Positions 45,061 through 52,862 of a DNA stretch of 64,000 nt are shown piece by piece; within the stretch, counting starts at the first letter, position 1, and every line of letters begins with the position of its first letter. The translations under genes and the position numbers were made by a program. The notes below the pieces were generated by a model that made no database searches, was not told the origin of the DNA, and saw nothing but the letters and a program-made list of their open reading frames with translations. The stretch comes from Nocardioides terrigena (GTDB taxonomy: Bacteria > Actinomycetota > Actinomycetes > Propionibacteriales > Nocardioidaceae), in assembly GCF_003047265.1 (NCBI RefSeq), contig NZ_PZYY01000011.1, forward strand, positions 62,001 to 126,000, read 5' to 3'.

Positions 45061-45339
45061 TCAGGCGGCCTTCAGCACGAACTCGACGCGCCCCGCTGCA
45101 TCGCTGCGAGCGTCGAGCACCTTGCCACGCACCCGGCGCTGCGCCTCCGGACCAAGGAAGATCCGACCACCGGACTGCTCGACCACCAGGTCACCGGGCT
45201 GCGGCTCCGTGACGGCGCGGACCTGGAGCCGCGACGTTCCGGCCTGCTCCGCGATGCGCACGCCTGAGGACACGTCGAGCGTCGGGTTGGCGGTGAACTT
45301 GCGGACGACGCCAAGAGCGTCGTAGGTCATGGTGATCAT
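45061..45339 (-). CDS. HesB/IscA-like fold protein without cluster cysteines
   Basis: 92 residues. MITMTYDALGVVRKFTANPT, SGVRIAEQAGTSRLQVRAVT, EPQPGDLVVEQSGGRIFLGP and EAQRRVRGKVLDARSDAAGR follow the A-type iron-sulphur carrier fold as seen in actinobacterial IscA-like proteins. All three cluster-binding Cys are absent, so a carrier role is unlikely. GGAGGAGGAG precedes ATG 45339 strongly. It is divergent from the response regulator gene and may be part of its regulon. Confidence 0.8.
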   Translation of the reverse strand: MITMTYDALGVVRKFTANPTLDVSSGVRIAEQAGTSRLQVRAVTEPQPGDLVVEQSGGRIFLGPEAQRRVRGKVLDARSDAAGRVEFVLKAA

Positions 45340-45551
45340 GAGTCGTTCTCCTCCTCCATGGCTGGACTTCAGGTGGAATCTGGTGGGGGCGGGCGCGTCC
45401 GGTCGGAAGAAAGCCCGGTTCCCACTACGGCCACCACTGTGCCGCGACCGTGTGTCAGGGCCGCGGGCGAGTGCATTGCAGTTCCATGACATCGCCGACG
45501 ACATGGTCATCGGGAGTGGCTCGGGGCACGGGCATCGGGGACGATGACGCG

Positions 45552-46265
45552 GTGACCAGCCCTACGCGGATCCTGATCCTCGAGGACGACGACGGCCTGA
45601 GGACCTCCCTCCGGCTCGTGCTGGAGGACGAGGGGTACGCCGTCTTCGAGGCCTCGGACGCGGAGAAGGCCTTGCTCACGGTCGAAGACCCGGGGGTCGA
45701 CCTGATGCTGGTGGACCTGATGCTGGGTGGGATGGACGGCTTCTCGTTCATCGCCCGGGCGCGACCCAGGACGGAGGCACCGATCGTCGTCGTGAGTGCC
45801 CGGGACCGCACGGAGGACATCGTCGCCGCGCTGGAGGCGGGGGCGGACGACTACGTGACGAAGCCGTTCTCCGTGGAGGAGGTCCAGGCCCGGCTTCGAG
45901 CCCTCCTGCGCAGGCCCACGATCGGGGACGCGGAGACCGAGGACGCCGATGACGACGTGCTCACGCTCGACTCCCGCACTCCTCTTCTCTTCGACGCCGG
46001 CGCGGCGGTGCTGCGACGCGGAGAGGAGGAGGTGCACCTCACGCAGACCGAGTTCCGCCTGCTGTCCGTTCTCGCCGAGCACGCCGGCAAGGTGCTCACC
46101 CGTACGGCGCTGCTCCAGCACGTCTGGGACCAGGACTACTTCGGCGACGAACGGATCGTCGACGTGCACGTCCGCAGGCTGCGCAAGAAGCTGGAGGTGG
46201 ACTCGGCCAACCCACAGATCCTGGTGACGGTGCGTGGTCTCGGCTATCGGCTCGACACCGCGTGA
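45552..46265 (+). CDS. OmpR/PhoB-type response regulator
   Basis: 237 residues. The receiver domain has the acidic pocket EDDD at 11-14, phospho-acceptor Asp55 in LMLVDLMLGGMDGF, Ser in VVVSARD and Lys in YVTKPFS. A winged-helix output domain follows (LTQTEFRLLSVLAEHAGKVL, DERIVDVHVRRLRKKLE). It directs transcription on phosphorylation by the kinase 7 bp downstream. GTG 45552 is chosen; earlier in-frame starts lie in non-protein-like sequence. It is the first gene of a three-gene unit with the kinase and a GerMN lipoprotein. Confidence 0.93.
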   Translation: MTSPTRILILEDDDGLRTSLRLVLEDEGYAVFEASDAEKALLTVEDPGVDLMLVDLMLGGMDGFSFIARARPRTEAPIVVVSARDRTEDIVAALEAGADDYVTKPFSVEEVQARLRALLRRPTIGDAETEDADDDVLTLDSRTPLLFDAGAAVLRRGEEEVHLTQTEFRLLSVLAEHAGKVLTRTALLQHVWDQDYFGDERIVDVHVRRLRKKLEVDSANPQILVTVRGLGYRLDTA

Positions 46266-46272
46266 GCGCCCG

Positions 46273-47640
46273 GTGAGGCGACTGGGCCTGCGGTCGTCCG
46301 TCACGGCCGGCTTCGCCCTGGGCGCCCTGGTCCTGTCGGCCGCCCTCGCCGTGGGTACGTACCTGTCAGCCCGGCAGCTGCTCATCGACCAGCGGGAGCG
46401 GACGGCCACGCGACAGGCCTTCATCGACGCGGCGCTCGTGCGCGACGCGCTCCTGACGTCCGACGCCGTGGTGAGCGACGTGCTCGGGTCCATCTCACCG
46501 CCGCCCGGGACCGTGCTCTACGTACGACGGGGTGACGAGTGGTACTCGTCGTCCCTCGATCCCGCGGCCGACGACGTGACGTCGGTCGTCGGTCCCGCGG
46601 TCGAGGACGGGTCCGTGGGCCTCGGCTGGACCGGGGGGACAGATCCGTCGTCGGTCGTCGTCGGGGTGCCGTTGCCGGCTGTCGACGCCGAGTACTACGA
46701 GGCGTCGGTCGCTGCCGAGCTGGACGAGACCCTCGAGACGCTCCGTATCGCCCTGGCGGCGAGTGCCGTCCTCACCATCGCTGCCGGCGCACTCCTCGGC
46801 AGGTTCGCGAGCCGTCGCGTCCTCACGCCGATGACAGACGTCGCCAGCGCGGCGGCCAAGATCTCCGGGGGCGACATGAGCACGAGGCTGCAGGACACCG
46901 ACGACCCCGAGCTGGTCCCCCTCGTCGCAGCCTTCAACAACATGGTGGACGCTCTCGACGAGAAGATCGAGCAGGATGCCCGCTTCGCGGCCGATGTCGC
47001 CCACGAGCTGCGCACCCCCGTGACCACCCTCACCACCAGCCTCAGCCTCCTCCAGCGGGCCACCGACCTGTCACCGCGGTCGGAGCAGGCGGTCGCACTC
47101 ATGTCGGCCGAGCTCCGTCGCTTCACCCGCGCCTTGGAGGACCTGTTGACCCTCGGCCGGCTGGACTCCGCCGCACACGAACGTCACGTCTCGACCATCA
47201 GGGCCGAGGACCTCGTACGGCAGGCGTTGGGGAGCAGCGGACGTGACCCTTCCCTGCTGCGGGACTCCGACGAGGAGTCCCGAACCGCCCGGGTGTCGGT
47301 GGACCTGCCGCAGCTCCGGCGCGCGCTCATCAACCTCTTCGACAACGCCGACATCCACGGCGGAGGGCTCGCGCGGTGCCGCATCGTCGCTCGCTCCGAC
47401 ACGGTCGACCTCCACGTGGAGGACCACGGGCCGGGCATCGCCGCGGAGGACCGGGAGAGGGTGTTCGAGCGCTTCGCACGCGCAGGCTCCCGCAAGGAGG
47501 GCACCGGCAGCGGACTGGGGCTGAGCATCGTGGCCCAGACGGTCCGCAACCACGGCGGCAGCGTCTGGTGCGGCGAGGCCGCCGGGGGCGGGGCCACTCT
47601 CGTCCTCCGACTGCCGCGGTCGCCGGAGGAGCCGTCGTGA
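46273..47640 (+). CDS. Sensor histidine kinase
   Basis: 455 residues. Two transmembrane helices (VTAGFALGALVLSAALAVGT and ALAASAVLTIAAGALLGRF) flank an extracytoplasmic sensor of about 130 residues. A HAMP linker, the H-box DVAHELRTPVTTLTTSLSLL and an ATPase domain (NLFDNADIHGG as N-box, EDHGPGIAAEDRERVFERF, GTGSGLGLSI as G-box) follow. It starts at GTG 46273, 7 bp after the regulator. The stop overlaps the lipoprotein start (GTGA), so the three genes are translationally coupled. The signal is unknown. Confidence 0.93.
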   Translation: MRRLGLRSSVTAGFALGALVLSAALAVGTYLSARQLLIDQRERTATRQAFIDAALVRDALLTSDAVVSDVLGSISPPPGTVLYVRRGDEWYSSSLDPAADDVTSVVGPAVEDGSVGLGWTGGTDPSSVVVGVPLPAVDAEYYEASVAAELDETLETLRIALAASAVLTIAAGALLGRFASRRVLTPMTDVASAAAKISGGDMSTRLQDTDDPELVPLVAAFNNMVDALDEKIEQDARFAADVAHELRTPVTTLTTSLSLLQRATDLSPRSEQAVALMSAELRRFTRALEDLLTLGRLDSAAHERHVSTIRAEDLVRQALGSSGRDPSLLRDSDEESRTARVSVDLPQLRRALINLFDNADIHGGGLARCRIVARSDTVDLHVEDHGPGIAAEDRERVFERFARAGSRKEGTGSGLGLSIVAQTVRNHGGSVWCGEAAGGGATLVLRLPRSPEEPS

Positions 47641-48281
47641 GTGGGTCCGTGCGGTGCCTGGCGTGGGTGGTGGCGGCAGCGGTGACGGCCGGCTGCGGCC
47701 TTCCGTCCGAGGGCGGGCACACCGTCGAGGACTCCACCGTTCCCTACCACCTCCTCGATGACCGTCCGGCTGCCGACGTGAGCACGCAGGGCGCCGCGCC
47801 GGCGCCCTCCGAGCCCCTCCTCTTCTGGGTCGACGACGACGGCCGACTCATCCCACGGACGGCGTCGCAGACCTGCCCCGTCGACGTGGCGGCCCTGCTC
47901 GACGAGCTGTCCGCCGGACCGACTGACCGGGCCAGGACCGAGGGCCTGGCCACCGCACTCCCCCCCGACTCGGCGATCGAGCTGGTCTCGCTGACGGACG
48001 ACCTCGTCGAGGTCGATCTCGATACGGAGACGCAGGTCAGCGCCGATCGCCTGCCCCTGGCCATCGGCCAGCTCGTACTGACCCTCGTGTCGGTACCCGG
48101 CATCGAGCGGGTGTCCCTGGTGAGCGAGGGGGAGCCCGTCCAGGTGCCTGGCGCCGACGGTGCGCTCTCCGCCGCGCCCGTCACGGCCGGGACCTACCGG
48201 CCGCTCGTGCCCCCCACGTACCAGCAGTCCTCACCGTTCCGGGAAGGGTCCGGCCCCGACCGGTGCCCGGCCGGCGGTTGA
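47637..48281 (+). CDS. GerMN-domain lipoprotein (LpqB-like, short)
   Basis: 214 residues. The lipobox is AVTAGC after a short signal (GSVRCLAWVVAAAVTAGCGL). A GerMN unit follows: LFWVDDDGRLIPRTASQTCP, VAALLDELSAGPTDRART, TALPPDSAIELVSLTDDLVE and VDLDTETQVSADRLPLAIGQ, plus LVLTLVSVPGIERVSLV. LpqB acts with MtrB in mycobacteria and affects the MtrAB response. Here only the GerMN part is present, without the LpqB propeller. The GTG start overlaps the kinase stop by 4 nt. Confidence 0.87.
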   Translation: MSGSVRCLAWVVAAAVTAGCGLPSEGGHTVEDSTVPYHLLDDRPAADVSTQGAAPAPSEPLLFWVDDDGRLIPRTASQTCPVDVAALLDELSAGPTDRARTEGLATALPPDSAIELVSLTDDLVEVDLDTETQVSADRLPLAIGQLVLTLVSVPGIERVSLVSEGEPVQVPGADGALSAAPVTAGTYRPLVPPTYQQSSPFREGSGPDRCPAGG

Positions 48282-48323
48282 GCCTGGACCGGGGCGCGAC
48301 GGCCGACCCCGGCGCTGACGGTC

Positions 48324-48758
48324 CTACCGGTGGGCGGGTGTCCGGGTGTCGACGTCGAACCACTGGAAGCTCTCGTGGCTGCCGGCCACCTCCACACCCC
48401 AGCTGTCCGCCAACCGGTCGAAGGTGCCGGTGCGCGACCGTACAGCGTCACTCCTGGTCAGCACTGCCGCGTCGCAACCGTGCCAGGACAGCTCGATCCG
48501 CATGCGGTCGAGGTCCAGCCACCGCAGTCTGAGGCTCAGCCCACGCGCCCCGACGCGATGCCCGCAGGAGACCGCCTCCCCGGCCAGCGCAGTCACCGTC
48601 GTCACCGTCGACGGCCGGAGCGCCCGGTCGATGCACCACTTCCGCGCCACCGCCTGGACCGCTCCCCGGGACGACGGGTCCGTCGCGTCATCCGGGGAGG
48701 CGGCCAGGTCGAAGTGGCCGGCCACGGGCACCGGCGGCCAGACGTCGTACAGCGTCAT
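48324..48758 (-). CDS. ATP-binding (GHKL) anti-sigma-regulatory-like protein
   Basis: 144 residues. The segments STVTTVTALAGEAVSCGHRV, LSLRLRWLDLDRMRIELSWH and FDRLADSWGVEVAGSHESFQ have the order of a small HATPase_c protein as in RsbW-like regulators, where GEA(V/L)xN would hold an ATP-site residue. The classical N-box Asn is not obvious (EAVSCGHRV), so kinase activity is uncertain. The ATG at 48758 overlaps the stop of the STAS gene by 4 nt (ATGA): a coupled STAS/ATPase pair. Confidence 0.7.
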   Translation of the reverse strand: MTLYDVWPPVPVAGHFDLAASPDDATDPSSRGAVQAVARKWCIDRALRPSTVTTVTALAGEAVSCGHRVGARGLSLRLRWLDLDRMRIELSWHGCDAAVLTRSDAVRSRTGTFDRLADSWGVEVAGSHESFQWFDVDTRTPAHR

Positions 48759-49183
48759 GACCGACCTCGCCCGTGGGGCGCCCCCGACGCGCCGACGCCG
48801 ACCCCCCTGGTCAGCGTCCCGGGATCCGTGGTGGGTGCGGTCAGCAACCCGGTGCGGTGCAGCACTCCGACGCTGCCGCGCGACGGACGGCGTACGACGA
48901 CGTCGACGGCCCGGGCCGCGCACGTCCGCTTCACCCACAGGAGCGTCGCGATCGTGGCGGACGAGAGCCGCGAGACCCGGGAGAGGTCCACCACCAGGCG
49001 GGACGGACCGGGCTCCAGCAGACCACCGAGCCGCACGCGCAGCTCCTCGAGCGCATCGAGCAGGGTGTCGTCGGACAGGACCAGCACGACAACGTCGTGG
49101 ACCCGGTCCTCGCGGCACAGCACGGTCGCGCCTGTCCGAGGGACAGGGGCAGCACCCGTCCTGCCGTGATCGAAGATGCTCAC
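48755..49183 (-). CDS. STAS domain protein, partner of ATPase
   Basis: About 142 residues. DVVVLVLSDDTLLDALEELR, SRLVVDLSRVSRLSSATIAT and LLWVKRTCAARAVDVVVRRP are the STAS beta-alpha order, with the SRLSSATIATL segment placing Ser-Ser at the usual phospho-acceptor position of anti-anti-sigma factors. GTG 49183 or 49189 may start it. It overlaps the ATPase gene by 4 nt. Together they look like a partner-switching pair, but no sigma factor gene is in the window. Confidence 0.78.
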   Translation of the reverse strand: MSIFDHGRTGAAPVPRTGATVLCREDRVHDVVVLVLSDDTLLDALEELRVRLGGLLEPGPSRLVVDLSRVSRLSSATIATLLWVKRTCAARAVDVVVRRPSRGSVGVLHRTGLLTAPTTDPGTLTRGVGVGASGAPHGRGRS

Positions 49184-49276
49184 GCGCACGACCCTGCCGT
49201 CCTCACATGACCGGCAGCACGTCACCCGTCCGGCATTCTCGTGACAATCCTGGTCACGAGCTCCAGCGAGGGAGCC

Positions 49277-49819
49277 TCATCCGGGCGGGGCGGGATCGCC
49301 GTCGGGTTGCACGACGTACCAGTTGCCGCCGTTGAGGAAGACGTCGTGGCACTTCACCTCTCCGCTGCCCTCGTGCGCGTAGAAGTAGAGCGGGTGGTCG
49401 TCGTAGGTGACCTGGAGCGTGCCGTCCGACCTCTTCGTCGTGCCGAGCAGGGAGGCCACGACGCCCTGTCCGGCCACGGGTTCGCCTCGAGCGAGCACCG
49501 GGGGCCAGGCCTCGGCGCAGGCGTCGTAGCACCGGGGCTTCGAAGACGTCTCGACGTCGAAGAGGTAGATCGCCTGACCGGTCGAGTCGAACAGCATCTG
49601 CCCGAACTCGCTGCTCGACGCGACGATGCGGGTGCCTCGATCGGTGCCGCCGGACGTGGGGGATCTGGCCGGATCCTCGCTCGGAGACGGCGCCGTCTCG
49701 GTCGCGTCGACCGTGGCGCTGGGCGTCGAAACCGGGTCGTCCGCGTCCTGACCGGTCTCCTCACCGCACGCTGTCAGGACGGACAGCAGCAGCAGGACGG
49801 CGCAGCACCGGGACAGCAT
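49277..49819 (-). CDS. Lipoprotein with PF03640-type repeats
   Basis: 180 residues. The signal ends in a lipobox (LLLLSVLTAC). A Ser/Thr/Pro spacer leads to two PF03640-type (Lipoprotein_15) repeats: MLFDSTGQAIYLFDVETSSK with CYDACAEAWPPVL, and LQVTYDDHPLYFYAHEGSGE with CHDVFLNGGNWYVVQ. Such lipoproteins are common in actinobacteria, often near redox or sigma-factor genes. The Cys-x3-Cys may bind metal or form a disulphide. ATG 49819 starts the signal. Confidence 0.87.
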   Translation of the reverse strand: MLSRCCAVLLLLSVLTACGEETGQDADDPVSTPSATVDATETAPSPSEDPARSPTSGGTDRGTRIVASSSEFGQMLFDSTGQAIYLFDVETSSKPRCYDACAEAWPPVLARGEPVAGQGVVASLLGTTKRSDGTLQVTYDDHPLYFYAHEGSGEVKCHDVFLNGGNWYVVQPDGDPAPPG

Positions 49820-49894
49820 GCTGCAGAGTCTGCCAACGGCTCCCACATCACGCTCCTCCCTCGCCGCCACACCCGCAGCGACGACCCGCGTCGA

Positions 49895-50980
49895 TCAGTC
49901 GCTGAGCCGCTCGCCCGTCGTGGTGTCGAAGACGTGGACGTGGCGAGGGTCCGTGGTCACGTGGATGACGTCACCCTTCGACACGGAGTCGCGCTCGGTC
50001 ACGCGCACGATCACCGAGCTGGGCGCTCCCTCGACGTCGCTCGTGCCGTAGACGAACGCGTCGGCACCCAGCTCCTCGACCACGGTCACCTTGACGGGGA
50101 GACCGCCCGCCTCGGCCGACACCTGGCGCCAGGACTCCGGTCGCACTCCCACCGTGATCGAGCCCGACATGCGCGAGGCTGCGGCGGGGTCCACGGGCAC
50201 GAGGTAGTCGCCGATGCGGGCCTGCCCGGACTCGTCGGCGCGGGCACTCAGCAGGTTCATCTGGGGCGAGCCGATGAAGCCGGCCACGAAGAGGTTGACG
50301 GGGCGGTCGTAGAGCCCCAGGGGTGTGTCGACCTGCTGGAGGACGCCGAGGTTCATCACCGCCACCCGGTCGCCCATGGTCATCGCCTCGACCTGGTCGT
50401 GGGTGACGTAGACCGTGGTGACGCCCAGGTCGGCCTGGAGCCTGGCGATGTCGGTGCGCGTCTGGACCCGCATCTTGGCGTCCAGGTTGGACAGCGGCTC
50501 GTCCATGCAGAAGACCTGCGGGTTGCGCACGATGGCGCGCCCCATGGCCACGCGCTGGCGCTGGCCGCCCGAGAGAGCCTTGGGCTTGCGGTCGAGGAAC
50601 TCCTCGAGGCCGAGCATCCGGGCCGCCTCGGCCACCCGCGTGTCCCGCTCCGCCGAGGGCATCTTGGCCATCTTGAGCGAGAACGCCATGTTGTCGCGCA
50701 CGGACATGTGCGGGTAGAGCGCGTAGTTCTGGAACACCATCGCGATGTCGCGGTCCTTGGGCGCCGCGTTGGTCACGTCGCGGTCGCCGATGAAGATGCT
50801 GCCCCGGTTGCACTCCTCGAGGCCCGCGAGCATCCGCAGGGTCGTCGACTTGCCGCAGCCCGACGGACCGACGAGCACCATGAACTCGCCGTCCTCGATC
50901 TCGAGGTCGAGCCCGGGCACGGCGGGCGAGTCAGCCCCCGGGTACCACCGCTGCGCCTTCTCGAAGGTCACTGTTGCCAT
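49895..50980 (-). CDS. Sugar ABC transporter ATPase (MalK/UgpC/MsiK-type)
   Basis: 361 residues. Walker A GPSGCGKS (39-46), Q-loop FQNYALYPHMSV, signature LSGGQRQRVAMGRAI, Walker B VFCMDEPLSNLD and H-loop VYVTHDQVEA are intact. A C-terminal TOBE/MalK regulatory domain starts near residue 240. It energises carbohydrate import by the permeases encoded upstream. It is the last gene of a four-gene operon. In actinobacteria such an ATPase often serves several importers. Confidence 0.95.
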   Translation of the reverse strand: MATVTFEKAQRWYPGADSPAVPGLDLEIEDGEFMVLVGPSGCGKSTTLRMLAGLEECNRGSIFIGDRDVTNAAPKDRDIAMVFQNYALYPHMSVRDNMAFSLKMAKMPSAERDTRVAEAARMLGLEEFLDRKPKALSGGQRQRVAMGRAIVRNPQVFCMDEPLSNLDAKMRVQTRTDIARLQADLGVTTVYVTHDQVEAMTMGDRVAVMNLGVLQQVDTPLGLYDRPVNLFVAGFIGSPQMNLLSARADESGQARIGDYLVPVDPAAASRMSGSITVGVRPESWRQVSAEAGGLPVKVTVVEELGADAFVYGTSDVEGAPSSVIVRVTERDSVSKGDVIHVTTDPRHVHVFDTTTGERLSD

Positions 50981-51005
50981 GTGCAGTCCTTTCGCGTACG
51001 AACGC

Positions 51006-51923
51006 TCAACCCTTGGTCGAGCCGAGTGTCAGGCCGGAGACGAACTGCTTCTGCAGCGCGAAGAACACCACCAGCACCGGCAGGGCCACGATGACCGAGC
51101 CCGCCGCCACCAGGTTGGTGTCGGTGAAGAACTGGCCCCGGAGGTTGTTGAGCGCCGAGGTGATCGGGAGCTTGTCGCCTCGCTGGATGAGCACCGTCGC
51201 CCAGAAGAACTCGTTGTAGACCCAGGTGAACTGCAGGGTCGCCAACGCCGCGAGGGCCGGGCGCACGAGCGGCATGGTCAGCTGCCAGTACTGCCGCCAC
51301 ACGCCCGCGCCGTCCAGCTCGGCCGACTCGTAGATCTCGTGCGGCAGCGTCTTCATGTAGTTGCTCAGCACGAACACGCAGAACCCCATCTGGAAGGCCG
51401 TGTTGACCAGGATCAGCGCCCAGAAGCTGTTGAGCAACGAGCCCGAGTCACTCATGAACGTCGGTAGGGAGACCTCGCGGAACATCCGGAACACGGGGAT
51501 CAGCAGCGCCTGCGGCGGCAGCAGGTTGGCCGCGAGGAAGACGCCCAGCATCGCGAGGTTGAACCGGAAGCTGAACCGCGCGAGCACGAACGCGACCATC
51601 GAGGACAACCACAGCGTGATCAGGACAGCCGGGATGGTGACGATGAGGGAGTTGCGCAGGTGCAGGCCGAAGTTCCCCTGGGACCAGGCCTGCTCGTAGT
51701 TGGCGGTGGTCCAGCCGCCGAAGGACAGGTAGCCGTTGGCCTGGGTGTACTCGTACTCGCGGAACGAGTTGAGCACCGCCCAGAACAGTGGGAAGAGCCA
51801 GAGGAGGGCGAGCACGGCGGTGATCACCGTGGCGATGACGCCGCGGTTGCGGCTCATCACCCCGCCCTCCTGCCTGGGGGGCGGCGCCGACTCGTGAGTG
51901 GCGACCGGGGCCTCGACGCTCAT
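51006..51923 (-). CDS. Carbohydrate ABC transporter permease (MalG-like)
   Basis: 305 residues with six transmembrane helices. The binding-protein-dependent permease EAA loop is present (EIYESAELDGAGVWRQYWQL, then TMPLVRPALAALATLQF). The N-terminus is cytoplasmic and Pro-rich. It follows its partner permease with a 4-nt overlap (51920-51923), and the ATPase gene begins 26 bp on. The chain ends SGLTLGSTKG, a common MalG-type ending. Confidence 0.94.
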   Translation of the reverse strand: MSVEAPVATHESAPPPRQEGGVMSRNRGVIATVITAVLALLWLFPLFWAVLNSFREYEYTQANGYLSFGGWTTANYEQAWSQGNFGLHLRNSLIVTIPAVLITLWLSSMVAFVLARFSFRFNLAMLGVFLAANLLPPQALLIPVFRMFREVSLPTFMSDSGSLLNSFWALILVNTAFQMGFCVFVLSNYMKTLPHEIYESAELDGAGVWRQYWQLTMPLVRPALAALATLQFTWVYNEFFWATVLIQRGDKLPITSALNNLRGQFFTDTNLVAAGSVIVALPVLVVFFALQKQFVSGLTLGSTKG

Positions 51924-52858
51924 CGCTGACGCTCCTCACGGAAGACGTTCCGCAGATAGATGGTGATGAAGATCGAGGAGATCAGCATCATGATGACGGC
52001 CAGCGCCGACCCGAACCCGTAGCGGGTGGCCTCGCCGATGACGTTCTGCGCGACGAGTGCTCCGATGAGCTCCAGCCCGTTGCGGCCCTTGTTGATGACC
52101 CACACGATGTCGAAGGCGCGCAGCGACTCGATGACCACGATGACGACCACGATCATGTTGATCGGTCGCATCACCGGGAAGATCACGTGGAAGAAGGTGC
52201 GCACCTCACTCGCGCCGTCGACGGCCGCGGCCTCCCGCAGGGTGCTGTCCACGCCCTTCAGGCCCGCCAGGTAGAGCAGCATGACGTAGCCGGTGTGGCG
52301 CCAGGCGTTGGCCACCAGGACGGCCCACAGGTTGACGTCCGGGTCGCCGTACCAGTCGACCTCGGTGCCGAACACCTCGTTGATCAGGCCCTGGTCGCGG
52401 GAGTAGAAGAGCTGCCAGATGAAGCCGATGAGGGCCACGGACAGCACGACGGGCATGTAGAAGGCCGTCTGGTAGAACCGGCTGCCCCGCATCTCCCGGT
52501 CCAGCACCACCGCCAGCAGGATGCCCAGCAGCGTCGGGAACACGAAGAGGAAGGCCAACCAGATCAGGTTGTGCCGGATGGCCGGCCAGAACGGCGGGTA
52601 GATGGTGGCGATGTCCTGGTAGTTCTGGAATCCGACCCACTCGATCGTGTCGAGGTCGCCGAACCCGTTCCACGTGCCGAAGGACAGCGCGACCGAGCCC
52701 AGGGCCGGCACCCAGACCAGGCCGACCACCAGGACGATCGGGAGCGCGAGCATCGCGCCGATGACGAGCCGGTCGTGGCCGCCGAGCCTCTTCTCCCGAC
52801 GCTGGGTCGGGGGCGCCGCAGACTCGTCGGTCTGCGGCGCCTCGTCAGTGGTCGCCAT
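51920..52858 (-). CDS. Carbohydrate ABC transporter permease (MalF-like)
   Basis: 312 residues and six helices. The EAA loop is in LREAAAVDGASEVRTFFHVI followed by FPVMRPINMIVVV. The first helix (LVIGAMLALPIVLVVGLVWV) is long, and a periplasmic-side loop follows (DTIEWVGFQNYQDIATIYPP). It forms the translocation channel with the downstream permease. The ATG at 52858 lies 5 bp after the binding-protein gene, which precedes it in the operon. Confidence 0.94.
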   Translation of the reverse strand: MATTDEAPQTDESAAPPTQRREKRLGGHDRLVIGAMLALPIVLVVGLVWVPALGSVALSFGTWNGFGDLDTIEWVGFQNYQDIATIYPPFWPAIRHNLIWLAFLFVFPTLLGILLAVVLDREMRGSRFYQTAFYMPVVLSVALIGFIWQLFYSRDQGLINEVFGTEVDWYGDPDVNLWAVLVANAWRHTGYVMLLYLAGLKGVDSTLREAAAVDGASEVRTFFHVIFPVMRPINMIVVVIVVIESLRAFDIVWVINKGRNGLELIGALVAQNVIGEATRYGFGSALAVIMMLISSIFITIYLRNVFREERQR

Positions 52859-52862
52859 CGTC

